A stretch of 64,000 nt of DNA from NCBI GenBank assembly GCA_963744905.1, contig CAVUUV010000009.1, positions 1 to 64,000 on the forward strand. Direction: 5' to 3'. The translations under genes were made by a program, and so were the position numbers. The notes under the pieces are model-generated. The model saw nothing but the letters and a program-made list of their open reading frames with translations, was not told the origin of the DNA and searched no databases. This document shows positions 51,714-60,094 of this stretch, one piece after another; the stretch's first letter is position 1; every line of letters begins with the position of its first letter. The stretch is from DATFFO01 sp963744905. Its GTDB lineage: Bacteria; Actinomycetota; Acidimicrobiia; Spongiisociales; ZC4RG35.

Positions 51714-53455
51714 TCGTCGAGAATGTAGACGGGCTCCCTGTAGTAGCGGATCTCCCCGGCTCTCTCCTTCTCGGTGAGATGGTCGTGCAGCCACCGGTTC
51801 TTCTCCTCCAGCGACTGATCGCCGGTAACCAGCTCCAGGGGGACATCCAGATGGAGCACGCGGCCCGGGACGATGAAGCGCGTCACTCCGGCGGGAAGCA
51901 AGGTGCCGGAGCGGGCCGCCAGCAGCACCTGCTCCACGGTGAACTCGGGATACTCGACCAGGGCCGTCATGTCCGGGTACCAGCCGTGAAGTCTGCGCAC
52001 GTCCCGTTCCAGGGTGCGCGATACCAGCGCCTCGGCGATGTAGGTCTCGGCCACAGAGGCAACCGCCTGGAAGCGGTTCCGGCCTTCGGCGGCGTGAAGA
52101 ACGAAGGCCTGGTCGTCGGTGGCAGAGGTCACCGAGCACAGACCCCCGTACTCGATCATGCGCTGGTGGGGCGAGTGGCCTTCGACCTCCTCGAGCCAGA
52201 TCCCCTCCAGGCCACCGAGAAGCTCGGCGAGCTGACCCACCGGCAAACGTCGAACGACGTGATGCCAGGTCTCGAGGGACAGACCGTCTTCGACACCCAC
52301 ATCCTGCACCACGGCGTGGGGCGAGTCCAGGAGCCGCAGGGCGTCGGTGCGGGTAGCTCCGTCCAGCACCACATAGCGATCGCCGATGGCGGCCACGATG
52401 GTGGGATTGCGCATCACACCCTCCTCGGACAGGCGACGAGCCAGCCTCTCGGCTCGACGGGGGTCTGTGGCCTCGTGGGGAACCACCCTCTCCAGGGGCA
52501 CGAAGCGAACCGGGAGGATGGAGCGACTATCCAGCCCGCCCAGCCTACGCACTAGCTCCACTGCCACCTCTGCCGCCGCCGACGACTGGGCGTCGGCGGT
52601 GCTGGCTCCGATGTGGGGAGTGGCTATGACCTTCGGATGAAGAGCCAGAGGGCTTTCGGAGGCGGGCTCCTGGCGGAACACGTCCAGGGCGGAGCCGGCG
52701 ATTCGCTCCTGGTCAAGGGCCTCCAGCAAGGCTGCTTCGTCGATGACCGAGCCGCGGGAGGTGTTGATCAGGTAGGCGGTGGGCTTCATGGTGGCCAGCT
52801 CGGCCTGGCCGATCAGGCTCTCGGTCTCGGGGCGGGCGGGGAGATGGAGGGTGACGAAATCGGAGCGACCCAACAGGTCGTAGAGGTCGATCGGCTCGAC
52901 GCCCGCTTCCAGGTACAACTCGGGGGTGGGGCGATGCTGGTTGGTCACCACCGTCATCCCGAAGGCGCTCGCCCTCGCCGCCACTGCCTGACCGATTCGC
53001 CCGAAGCCGATGATCCCCAGCGTCTTTCCGGCCAGACCGGTGCCCATCAGCTCCTTCTTGATCCAGCGGCCCTCCTTGAGGGCGGCGTCGGCCCGGGTGA
53101 TGTTGCGAGCCAGGGCGATGATCAGCCCCAGCGTGAGCTCCGCCACCGCCAGGGTGTTGGCGTCGGGACTGTTGATCACCTCGATCCCCTTCTCCACCGC
53201 CGCCGCCACGTCGATCGTGTCGAGCCCCGCTCCGGCCCGGGCGATGATCTCCAGTCTTTCGGCAGAATCGAGGATCCGGCGGCTGACCTTGGTGGCCGAC
53301 CGGACCACCATCGCCTCGTAGTCGGCTATCACCGCCACCACCTCGTCCTCGGACATCCCGGTGCGAACGTCGACGTCGAGATGCTCTTCCAAGATCGCCA
53401 AGCCGTCGGGCGAGATGGAATCACACACCAACACGCGGGGACGGCGATGCTGCAC
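51710..53455 (-). CDS. D-3-phosphoglycerate dehydrogenase fused to a ParB/SerK-like domain
   Basis: A 581-residue protein. Residues 5-312 are a complete D-2-hydroxyacid dehydrogenase of the PGDH type: NAD motif GFGRIG (150-155), catalytic Arg234 (NTSRGS), Glu263 (RQEP) and His281 (TPHIGAS). The ASB and ACT domains of long PGDHs are absent. Instead, residues 314-581 form a ParB/sulfiredoxin-like domain: PLERVVPHEATDPRRAERL, GDRYVVLDGATRTDAL (365-373) and an end of RYYREPVYILDE. That ending and the PHE and DG...R spacing recall SbnI and archaeal SerK, free-serine kinases. The GTG start lies 5 bp after the thioesterase stop. The serine-pathway link is inference from domain resemblance. Confidence 0.8.
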   Translation of the reverse strand: MQHRRPRVLVCDSISPDGLAILEEHLDVDVRTGMSEDEVVAVIADYEAMVVRSATKVSRRILDSAERLEIIARAGAGLDTIDVAAAVEKGIEVINSPDANTLAVAELTLGLIIALARNITRADAALKEGRWIKKELMGTGLAGKTLGIIGFGRIGQAVAARASAFGMTVVTNQHRPTPELYLEAGVEPIDLYDLLGRSDFVTLHLPARPETESLIGQAELATMKPTAYLINTSRGSVIDEAALLEALDQERIAGSALDVFRQEPASESPLALHPKVIATPHIGASTADAQSSAAAEVAVELVRRLGGLDSRSILPVRFVPLERVVPHEATDPRRAERLARRLSEEGVMRNPTIVAAIGDRYVVLDGATRTDALRLLDSPHAVVQDVGVEDGLSLETWHHVVRRLPVGQLAELLGGLEGIWLEEVEGHSPHQRMIEYGGLCSVTSATDDQAFVLHAAEGRNRFQAVASVAETYIAEALVSRTLERDVRRLHGWYPDMTALVEYPEFTVEQVLLAARSGTLLPAGVTRFIVPGRVLHLDVPLELVTGDQSLEEKNRWLHDHLTEKERAGEIRYYREPVYILDE

Positions 53456-53460
53456 TGCGC

Positions 53461-53898
53461 TCAGAGGAACTCCTCGGGCCGGGGTGGCCAGGATACGCGC
53501 CGCGATCTCGAGCGCGGCGAGACGGCGGCGGCGAAATCGGCCGGGATCCGGCGGGGACGGCCCTCGAGATCGGTGAAGGCCGCCTTCACCACCAGCCGGG
53601 CTATGGGCTCGCCGTCCCGGGTCATCTCCTGGCTCCAGGTGGAGGTGACCCGCCCCACCTCGTCCACCTCGGTGGTCACCGTCAGCACGTCGTTGAGCCC
53701 GGCCGCGGCCAGGAACCTGGCCTCGAGTTCCACCACGACCAGTTGGTGGCCCTGTTGTTTCATCACGTCCAATCCGAAGCCGAGCTCGTCGAGGTACTCG
53801 ATCCGGGCCGTCTCGAAATAGGCCAGATAATTCGTATGGTTCACATGGTTGTACGGGTCCAGCTCGTAGAACCGCACCTTGATCTCGCTCCGGTGCAT
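53461..53898 (-). CDS. 4HBT-family acyl-CoA thioesterase
   Basis: A 145-residue hotdog-fold protein: EIKVRFYELDPYNHVNHTNY is the YbgC/4HBT-type active-site strand with the Asp, followed by YLAYFETARIEYLDELG. It would hydrolyse a CoA or ACP thioester. First gene of the operon with the dehydrogenase fusion (5-bp gap) and ltrA. The last 20 residues are basic and Pro-rich. Confidence 0.85.
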   Translation of the reverse strand: MHRSEIKVRFYELDPYNHVNHTNYLAYFETARIEYLDELGFGLDVMKQQGHQLVVVELEARFLAAAGLNDVLTVTTEVDEVGRVTSTWSQEMTRDGEPIARLVVKAAFTDLEGRPRRIPADFAAAVSPRSRSRRVSWPPRPEEFL

Positions 53899-54003
53899 AT
53901 CGCTTTTTTATCAGCAAAACGTGCCCTCCGAGGGACCGTTTCGTAGGGGAGAACGCGTCCGGAGCGGGAAAAGCCCCCGAATGGGCCCATTAGCCTCACC
54001 CTG

Positions 54004-55014
54004 ATGAGAGCCTGGCTGCTGACCGAAACCACCGGTATCGACGGCTTCGTCCTCGACGAAGTGCCCACCCCCGAGCCCGGGCCTGATCAGGTGCGGATCG
54101 AGTTGAAGGCGACAGGGCTCAACCATCTAGACCTATGGGTATCGCGGGCCCTGCCCGCCCCCAAGCACCTGCCTCACATCCTGGGCGGTGACGGTGCGGG
54201 GATCATCGACGCCGTCGGTGAGGGAGTCGACGGCCTCGAGCCGGGAGACGAGGTGGTGATCGACCCCTCCCTTTCGTGCGGCCACTGCGACGCCTGCGTA
54301 CGCGACGAGATCGTCTACTGCTCCGAATTCGGGATCCTGGGCGAGCACCACACCGGCACCCTGGCCGATTACATCGTGGTCCCCGCCACCAACGCCCTGC
54401 CCAAGCCCCCCGCCCTGGACTGGCCGGTGGCGGGATCGTTCGGTCTGGTGACCGGGACCGCCTTGCGCATGCTGGATCGGGCTCGCCTCGAGCGGGGCGA
54501 GACGGTGCTGGTGCCCGGCATCGGTGGCGGGGTCTCCTCGGCGGCGATGCTGCTCGCCCTCGCCCGGGGAGCAGAGGTGTTCGTCACCTCACGTTCTCCC
54601 GACAAGATCGCCTGGGCGGTCGAACACGGCGCCTCGGGCGGCTTCGACTCCGAGTCCGAGTTCTCCCGGGAAATGAAGACCCACGGCGGAGCCGACGTGG
54701 TAGTGGAGAACGTCGGCCCGGCCACCTGGAGCCAGTCGCTGCGATCGCTGAAGCGAGGCGGTCGACTGGTGGTGTGCGGGGCCACCTCGGGGTCGAAGGT
54801 GGAGCTCACCATCCCGGTGATCTTCTTCAAGCAGCTGGAGGTGATCGGCTCCTCCATGGCCACACATTCCCAGTTCTCCCGGGCCCTTCATCTGGTCTCC
54901 TCAGGAGAGGTCGAATCGCCGGTCGATTCGGTCTATCCCTTCGAACAACTTCCCGACGCCCTGCGCCACCTGGACTCCGGGCAACAGATGGGCAAGGTCG
55001 TCATCGGCCGTTAG
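54004..55014 (+). CDS. Zinc-type alcohol dehydrogenase/quinone reductase family (MDR)
   Basis: A 336-residue medium-chain dehydrogenase. GroES-like N-terminal domain (LKATGLNHLDLWVSRALP; GGDGAGIIDAVGEGV), structural-zinc Cys set (CGHCDACVRDEIVYC), then the Rossmann domain (LVPGIGGGVSSAAMLLA). The catalytic Cys of classical zinc ADHs is replaced (LNHLDLW), as in several non-classical MDR members, so the reaction is uncertain. Single gene with its own promoter. Confidence 0.85.
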   Translation: MRAWLLTETTGIDGFVLDEVPTPEPGPDQVRIELKATGLNHLDLWVSRALPAPKHLPHILGGDGAGIIDAVGEGVDGLEPGDEVVIDPSLSCGHCDACVRDEIVYCSEFGILGEHHTGTLADYIVVPATNALPKPPALDWPVAGSFGLVTGTALRMLDRARLERGETVLVPGIGGGVSSAAMLLALARGAEVFVTSRSPDKIAWAVEHGASGGFDSESEFSREMKTHGGADVVVENVGPATWSQSLRSLKRGGRLVVCGATSGSKVELTIPVIFFKQLEVIGSSMATHSQFSRALHLVSSGEVESPVDSVYPFEQLPDALRHLDSGQQMGKVVIGR

Positions 55015-55064
55015 ACGAACCGCCTACTTCGGCTCGGTGGAGACGACTCCGCTAGCGTCCACCG

Positions 55065-56276
55065 ATGGCAAAGCGTCACCTCGCCATGGCAGGGCTGACC
55101 GCCACGGTGGCGGTCGCCTTCGGCTCCCTGTTCTATGCCTTCTCGGTGCTGATAACTGCCGAGGCGGCCGGCTCGGACTTCTCGACCAGCGTCCTGTCGA
55201 TCGCCTACGGAGGGACGGTTCTGATCGGCGGCACCCTGGCATTCGTGGTGGGTCGTTTCGTGGATCGTCACGGGGTCCGACCGGTGATCGCCACGGGAGC
55301 CACCATGGGAATGGCCGGCATGCTTGCGCTGGCCGCCTCAACCCAACCCTGGCAGGTGATCGCGGCCTCCTGGCTGCTGTTGGGTCCGGCGGGGGGAATG
55401 ACGTTCTACGAGCCGGCCTTCGTCGCCATCAACCAGTGGTACCCGCCCGCCGAGCAGGGCCGGGCACTTGGACTATTGACCGTGGTCGGCGGCCTGGCGG
55501 GTCCCATCTTCCTGCCGCTCACCGCCGCCCTGGTCGACGGGTTCGGGTGGCGCACCGCCGCCGTGGTTCTCGCCCTCACCACCGGGGCGGTGGGCCTGGG
55601 GGCGGCCATCTTCGTACTCCCCACGGGCAGCGTCTCCCAATACCACACCGAGCTTCCCGGGCGCGTCTCACTCGGGTCCCTGTTCGCGGACTCCCGCTTC
55701 GCCTGGTACACGGTGTCGGTTCTGCTCACCTACGCCGCTTTCCAGACCGTGCTCTTCCATCGCATCGCCTTGTGGGAACAGGCGGGGATGGTCGTCGGCC
55801 TGGTGTCGTTCTGGGCCGGTGTATCCGGTTGGCTCAGCTTCCCCGGCCGCTACCTGGGGCCGATACTGGCCCGCGGCGATAACGGGGTGCGATGGAACGC
55901 CACCGTGTCGTTGGCGCTGGCCCTCACGATCATCCCCCTGATAACCCCCACCGGGCCCATCGTGATGATCCTGCACTTCGTCTTCTTCGGCCTCGTCTTC
56001 GGTGCCGTCCTTCCGATGCGCGCCGCGGTTATGGGGACATGGTTCAACGGCCCCAACTTCGGCCGCATCATGGGGGTCCAGTGGACCATGGCGGCTTTCG
56101 CCGGCGCCGCCGGGCCCCTCCTGGCGGGTCTGTCACGGGATGCCCTCGGCACCTACCGTCCCGCCATGGGGATCGTCCTCGTTTGCCTGGTATGTGCGGG
56201 CGGAGCCATTCTCCTGGCCGGCCGGGCGGCCCATCGTCACCCCGAGTCGTCGCGAACGCGCCGAGACACTCGGTAG
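55065..56276 (+). CDS. Major facilitator superfamily transporter
   Basis: A 403-residue carrier with 12 hydrophobic segments. The first loop motif is GRFVDRHGVRPVIATGA (helix 2-3). A periplasmic-side GGMTFYEPAFVAINQWYPP block and a second loop in the C-terminal half complete the MFS layout. It resembles the OFA/oxalate-formate-like or MFS_1 group. The substrate is unknown. It starts 50 bp after the dehydrogenase gene. Confidence 0.88.
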   Translation: MAKRHLAMAGLTATVAVAFGSLFYAFSVLITAEAAGSDFSTSVLSIAYGGTVLIGGTLAFVVGRFVDRHGVRPVIATGATMGMAGMLALAASTQPWQVIAASWLLLGPAGGMTFYEPAFVAINQWYPPAEQGRALGLLTVVGGLAGPIFLPLTAALVDGFGWRTAAVVLALTTGAVGLGAAIFVLPTGSVSQYHTELPGRVSLGSLFADSRFAWYTVSVLLTYAAFQTVLFHRIALWEQAGMVVGLVSFWAGVSGWLSFPGRYLGPILARGDNGVRWNATVSLALALTIIPLITPTGPIVMILHFVFFGLVFGAVLPMRAAVMGTWFNGPNFGRIMGVQWTMAAFAGAAGPLLAGLSRDALGTYRPAMGIVLVCLVCAGGAILLAGRAAHRHPESSRTRRDTR

Positions 56277-56291
56277 CGATATCCTTCCCCG

Positions 56292-56966
56292 ATGAAGAAC
56301 CACCGACTTGTCCTGGTCGCCTGCCTTCCCCTGGCCCTGGCCGCCTGTGGCGGCGGGTCTGGCTCTACCACCGTCACCTCCGCGGCCACTCAGACCACCA
56401 CCAGCTCCACCACCTCACCTCCTGAGACCACAACCACGGCTCCGGCCACCACCTCGACCTCATACCCGACCACCTCCACCAACTCGGCCAGCTCGACCAC
56501 CTCCACTACCGACAACATCACGACCACCTCCGTGGCCGCCCCCCTTCCCACCACCCCGCCGCCCGGACCCGACGGTGCTGCGGGATCCGGGTGCACACCA
56601 GGGGGCGAAACCCTCGCCGACGGGGTCTGGTTCGGACTGGTGACGGGAGCCGACGAGCATCAGCTCGAGTTCGACCTGGCCTGCTGGTTCACGGGAGACG
56701 CCGCCGCCACGGCTGCCGCCGAGGACGGACAGGAGTCTCCTCCCCCCAACGACTACTACGTCCGCAATGCCAACCCGCTCATTCGCACCCTGCCGGTCGA
56801 CCCTGCCGCCCAGGTGCTGTGGTACCCCGACGGGGACCCCAACTCCTTCAGCACCGGCGGCTACGCGGACTGGCTGGCGGGGCGGGACGGTACCTTCCCC
56901 TTCGGGGTATGGGTCCGAGTCCAGTCCGGTCGAGTCGTGACCATCACCGAGCAGTGGGTGCCGTGA
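56292..56966 (+). CDS. Thr/Ser-rich lipoprotein
   Basis: A 224-residue lipoprotein. The signal peptide ends LALAAC (Cys 19), then an ~80-residue low-complexity Thr/Ser/Pro spacer, then a ~125-residue folded domain with Cys residues at SGCTP and LACWF and a LADGVWFGLVTGADEHQLEFD start. Spacers of this kind project domains through thick envelopes. I do not recognise the C-terminal domain; similar ones occur in actinobacterial lipoproteins. Confidence 0.75.
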   Translation: MKNHRLVLVACLPLALAACGGGSGSTTVTSAATQTTTSSTTSPPETTTTAPATTSTSYPTTSTNSASSTTSTTDNITTTSVAAPLPTTPPPGPDGAAGSGCTPGGETLADGVWFGLVTGADEHQLEFDLACWFTGDAAATAAAEDGQESPPPNDYYVRNANPLIRTLPVDPAAQVLWYPDGDPNSFSTGGYADWLAGRDGTFPFGVWVRVQSGRVVTITEQWVP

Positions 56967-57023
56967 TCAAGGGCCGCCCCACGGCTTGAGAGCGGGGAGG
57001 GAGGCCGATACGGTCCTGCGCCC

Positions 57024-57344
57024 ATGTCTATGACACGCAAGCCGATACGACGCTCCCCGGGGACCACCGCGGCCATCCTGGTGCTGGTCACAGCCCTCGC
57101 CTCAGGATGCAGCAGCGGCCCGACCCCCGATCTGGAAGCACTGTCCGCCCGCGCAGTCACACTGTTCCAGGACTGCTTCGCTCGAAATGACGTCCAGGCC
57201 GAGAACGTGAAGGTAGACGTGTCGGCGGACGGCCACGTCCGCACACTCTCCGCCCAGATAGTCGCCGAGGGCGACGTCCCCTTCGAGCCCCAGGTGCGGC
57301 TGGCGTGCACGCAGGAGGTCGAGGCACGGCTGGCCGATTCCTGA
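57024..57344 (+). CDS. Small putative lipoprotein
   Basis: A 106-residue lipoprotein with a signal peptide ending LASGC (Cys ~29), then SSGPTPDLEALSARAV. Two further Cys (FQDCFAR and RLACTQE) could pair. No family is recognised. ATG 57024; an in-frame ATG lies two codons later. Confidence 0.65.
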   Translation: MSMTRKPIRRSPGTTAAILVLVTALASGCSSGPTPDLEALSARAVTLFQDCFARNDVQAENVKVDVSADGHVRTLSAQIVAEGDVPFEPQVRLACTQEVEARLADS

Positions 57345-57549
57345 CCCCCGCCGGCATCCCGTGACGATGGCGTAGCGGGCCACGCCCAGGATGGCCGAGA
57401 AATGGGTAGGCGGCAAGGAGAACGACCACGGCGACGGCTCTCATTAGTCCTGGGACGCTTCGACCGAGAGCGAGGTTCCCTGGAGGCCGAAAGGCCCTTC
57501 CGATGGGATCCCACATGTTTCAGGATGAACCGAGCCGGAAATAGGGAAG
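57345..57549. other. Intergenic region, no supported gene
   Basis: About 205 bp. The minus strand has a short hydrophobic frame (LMRAVAVVVLLAAYPFLG) that breaks off and would run antisense into the preceding lipoprotein gene. I see no ribosome site or family and do not annotate it. Confidence 0.35.
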
Positions 57550-57822
57550 GTGATGGCGACCATCCAGAAGAAGACGAAGAGAGTGCCGCGTCAGGCCAAG
57601 AAGAAGTGGGCCGAGCTCAGCACTGCCCAGCGGAGCGCGACCGTGGCCGGAGCCGTGGTTCAACTCACGCTGCTGGCAGCAGCTCAAATCGATATCGCCC
57701 GTCGCTCCTCCGGTGAGGTCCGCGGCACCAAGCTGATGTGGCGTCTCATCGTCCTGGTCAACTTCATCGGACCATTGGCGTACTTCGCCTTAGGCCGACG
57801 GAAAGAGGGCTCCGAAAGCTAG
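57550..57822 (+). CDS. Small membrane protein with PLD-nuclease-N-like segment
   Basis: About 90 residues. A basic N-terminus (KKTKRVPRQAKKKWAEL), one hydrophobic segment (VAGAVVQLTLLAAAQIDIA), then RGTKLMWRLIVLVNFIGPLAYF, which matches the PLDc_N (phospholipase D N-terminal) two-helix pattern. Such stand-alone proteins are common in actinobacteria and of unknown role. Start GTG 57550 or ATG 57553. The end overlaps the convergent ABM-domain gene by 4 bp. Confidence 0.7.
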   Translation: MMATIQKKTKRVPRQAKKKWAELSTAQRSATVAGAVVQLTLLAAAQIDIARRSSGEVRGTKLMWRLIVLVNFIGPLAYFALGRRKEGSES

Positions 57823-58229
57823 TCGGAGCTGGCCGGGTCCATGGCCGGAAGCCGCATGAATCCACCTTGTGGCGCGTGCACCTCGACGTGGCCCCCGTCT
57901 CCCAGCATGGCCAACTTGTCCTCGAGTTGGCCAAGCACCTTCGGGCTGGGCCGACCATAGACGTGGATCGACTCGAGATCGATCAGTTCGGCGAACGACC
58001 TGAAGGCTTCTCGCCCCACCTCCATGTGCGTCTCCAGGGATTCCGAGTCCGGGTGAACGGCGATGACCGTCATCTGATGGGCGGCCTCGTCGAAATAGAA
58101 CTCGTATCCCGCCAGCTGTGGCTCTCGCTCCTCGATGAACTCGACCAGCCGCTCGATTCCTGCTCGAACCTGGTCGGCCTTTCCGGGCCTGATCGTGGAA
58201 CGATCGATGTAAACGATGGGTTGGGCCAC
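57819..58229 (-). CDS. ABM-like (dimeric alpha-beta barrel) protein
   Basis: A 136-residue protein beginning VYIDRSTIRPGKADQVRAGIE, with strand IAVHPDSESLETHMEVG later; it fits the antibiotic-biosynthesis-monooxygenase/dimeric alpha-beta barrel fold. It may be a quinol monooxygenase-like or stress protein. The reaction is unknown. Single gene. Confidence 0.65.
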   Translation of the reverse strand: MAQPIVYIDRSTIRPGKADQVRAGIERLVEFIEEREPQLAGYEFYFDEAAHQMTVIAVHPDSESLETHMEVGREAFRSFAELIDLESIHVYGRPSPKVLGQLEDKLAMLGDGGHVEVHAPQGGFMRLPAMDPASSD

Positions 58230-58325
58230 CTGTTCTCCTAGTCGACTCAGCCTTTCAACCTAGTGACTGCGTGTAGTGACCGCATGGAACGGTTGCCCCT
58301 GAAACAGGGATGGATGCGATGCGCT

Positions 58326-58713
58326 TCAGCCGACGTCGTAGGTGAGGATTTCGAGGAGGTGCCCACTCGGGTCATGGAAGTAGACCGAGTCGGTTGCGCC
58401 GTGCACGCCCGAGGACCTGCCCGGCCCCTTGTTGTTGCGGGTACGCGACGGACCATCCCCATAGGCCAGCTCGGCAGCGCGGATGCGAGCGAAGGTTTCT
58501 TCGGAAAGTATCCCGATCCATGGCGAAAGCCAGATGCCGAGAGGCGGAAGCTCCGACTTCGTACAGGTCGAGCGCCAGATCCGGAGTGATCAGCATCACT
58601 TCGAAAGGACCGCTCCGCCCACGATGTTCGAGCCCAACGACATCCCGGTAGAACGCCACAGACGCCGGATGATCGTCGACCTCGAGGATTGTGTGATCCA
58701 GACGAAACGTCAT
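58326..58713 (-). pseudogene. VOC-family protein, one frameshift
   Basis: The first frame gives MTFRLDHTILEVDDHPASVA to HLAFAMDRDTF, then changes to EETFARIRAAELAYGDGPS, and ends GVHGATDSVYFHDPSGHLLE. This is a complete single VOC module (128 residues) once one C is removed from TTCC near 58500. The DPSGH loop carries the metal-site strand. The rest is conserved, so a read error is plausible. Confidence 0.75.
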
Positions 58714-58914
58714 GGCTCCAACCTACTCGGCGCGGTCGCCTGACGGACGCCTCCCAATGGGGACGAGCTTGATCACCACTGGCTCGTTTCTGCCCCTTCC
58801 GGTGGTGTGGGACCATGCCCACAGATCGACGCAGGAGGCGTCACTGCGTTGGTCTGGTTCAGATCGGAGGCGAGTCGCAACCTTGATCGTGGTGTCCCCC
58901 ATCCCAGATCTGGA
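58714..58914. other. Intergenic region upstream of the tRNA promoter
   Basis: No gene supported. The stretch between the VOC gene start and the tRNA-Asp promoter has short frames on both strands without family or ribosome-site support. Confidence 0.35.
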
Positions 58915-58942
58915 TTGTCGGAGACCGTTGCACCGCTACAAT
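58915..58942 (+). promoter_or_regulatory. Promoter of the tRNA-Asp/tRNA-Phe unit
   Basis: TTGTCG (58915-58920) and TACAAT (58937-58942) with a 16-bp spacer; predicted transcription start about 30 bp before tRNA-Asp. Confidence 0.6.
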
Positions 58943-58978
58943 GCGTTGGTCGCAGTCGGAATCCCGGCCCGATCCCCT

Positions 58979-59056
58979 GGGGGCGTAGAACAGCCTGGAG
59001 TGTTCGCCGGCCTGTCAAGCCGGAGGTCGCGGGTTCAAATCCCGTCGTCCCCGCCA
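58979..59056 (+). tRNA. tRNA-Asp (GTC)
   Basis: Acceptor GGGGGCG/CGTCCCC, D-arm GAAC...GTTC, anticodon stem GCCGG/CCGGA with loop CCTGTCAA giving anticodon GTC, T-arm GCGGG-TTCAAAT-CCCGT, discriminator G and encoded CCA. Confidence 0.95.
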
Positions 59057-59102
59057 CCCGAAGACCCTATGGTTCTCGGGACGCGCACCCCGGTGCGCGG
59101 GA

Positions 59103-59178
59103 GGTCAGGTAGCTCAGTCGGTAGAGCGCCGGTCTGAAAAACCGGAGGTCGACGGATCGACGCCGTCCCTGACCACCA
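59103..59178 (+). tRNA. tRNA-Phe (GAA)
   Basis: Acceptor GGTCAGG/CCTGACC, D-arm GCTC...GAGC, anticodon stem CCGGT/ACCGG with loop CTGAAAA (anticodon GAA), T-stem GACGG/CCGTC, discriminator A and encoded CCA. The T-loop reads ATCGACG, with A where nearly all tRNAs have T54, which is odd. It is the left border of the second island and a likely integration target. Confidence 0.93.
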
Positions 59179-59251
59179 TCCAACCGGCGGGGGGACCGCC
59201 AGAAACGCCTTGTGGTAGTTGGGTTTTCGGGTGTCTGCACGACTCCCTTCG

Positions 59252-59314
59252 TTTCGCGACATTTCGCGACCCTTCACGTCGTTTTGCGGACTCTCGCGGA
59301 CTCTCCGCGGACTC
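59252..59314 (+). repeat. Helically spaced direct repeats next to tRNA-Phe
   Basis: TTTCGCGAC at 59252 and 59262 (10-bp period), and GCGGACTC at 59286, 59296 and 59307 (10-11-bp period). Such phased short repeats 75-135 bp from a tRNA 3' end are what recombinase-arm or excisionase sites look like. Confidence 0.55.
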
Positions 59315-59401
59315 CTCCACCAGACGGAGCGTTGCGAGCAGCACCAGCGGCTCTGAGTGGAGGGGTCACCGTCAGTGGTGAGAGGGTGAACACGAGGCGC
59401 A

Positions 59402-59442
59402 CGGGAAGTGCCGATCTGCGTGGCCAGGTGGACCATCGGCCC
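59402..59442 (+). repeat. Cassette-boundary hairpin S1
   Basis: GGAAGTGCCGATCTGCGTGG; GCCGAT (59410-59415) pairs with ATCGGC (59435-59440). First of seven related sites in the island, all in the same orientation. Confidence 0.6.
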
Positions 59443-59481
59443 TATCAGAATCGGACTCTGGCATCACATGATGAACGAGTA

Positions 59482-59682
59482 ATGACCGACCAACTCCGCC
59501 CCCAAGGCCGCCGATTGGGGACCGTGTTGTTTGCGTCAGGTCTTCTGATTGCTCTCGGCGCGGCTCTCCTCCTCGTTCTCGGCGTGATCGAATCGGGCTG
59601 GGCCGCGGCGATCGGGATGATCGGCATAGGTCTGATCGCAACCTCCCAATTTGCAGCGCGGATGGGTTCTAGCCAACGCTGA
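59482..59682 (+). CDS. Small two-helix membrane protein
   Basis: A 66-residue protein: a short basic N-terminus (MTDQLRPQGRRLGT), then two hydrophobic segments (TVLFASGLLIALGAALLLVL and WAAAIGMIGIGLIA) and a basic end. Lone gene between hairpins S1 and S2. Function unknown; such peptides are common cargo of cassette-like islands. An upstream frame in the same phase reaches into the repeat region but has no coding character. Confidence 0.55.
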   Translation: MTDQLRPQGRRLGTVLFASGLLIALGAALLLVLGVIESGWAAAIGMIGIGLIATSQFAARMGSSQR

Positions 59683-59770
59683 CTCGAACCGAGAACCGGC
59701 AACCCAGAGTGCCGACCGCTCGCTAGGTGCCGAGCTAGTGCGGTCTCAGATATGGCGGTTTCGCTCGAGA

Positions 59771-59803
59771 TCGGGTGATCTGCGTGGCGCAGATGGAGTC
59801 CGG
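59771..59803 (+). repeat. Cassette-boundary hairpin S2 (divergent copy)
   Basis: Shares GATCTGCGTGGC with S1 but lacks the GTGCCGAT start. ATCTGCG-TGG-CGCAGAT (59778-59794) is a perfect 7-bp hairpin. Confidence 0.5.
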
Positions 59804-59816
59804 ATAGGACACAGGC

Positions 59817-60094
59817 ATGGAAGACACCACCCACCAGTGCTTCCCAGATCGAGGACTGTGGTGGGTCGCGATATCGCTACTCGTCGCCATCGGCGCCTAC
59901 ATGGCTTTGGCCTCAAGACCGATGGGGTTGGCCATGGGTGCCGCCCTCACGGCAGTCATCCTGTTGCTGAACCACAAGCGAATCACCGTCTCGGGAACCC
60001 AGGGGCCGTGTTCACTTCCCTGATCCTGACTGTTGCCGCCGGGCTAGCTCTGGTTCTGCTCCACTTCGTGATAGGACCCGCCATCCGGGGGTGA
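59817..60094 (+). pseudogene. Small three-helix membrane protein, one frameshift
   Basis: The first frame has MEDTTHQCFPDRGLWWVAIS, then hydrophobic segments to RITVSGTQG; the second continues AVFTSLILTVAAGLALVLL. One G is missing from the GGGG run at 60003; restored, it is 92 residues with three membrane helices. Lone gene between hairpins S2 and S3. No family recognised. Confidence 0.5.

Noticed and set aside
57345..57549. A hydrophobic minus-strand peptide (LMRAVAVVVLLAAYPFLG)
   Set aside because: It breaks frame within 20 residues and runs antisense into a lipoprotein gene; no ribosome site was found.
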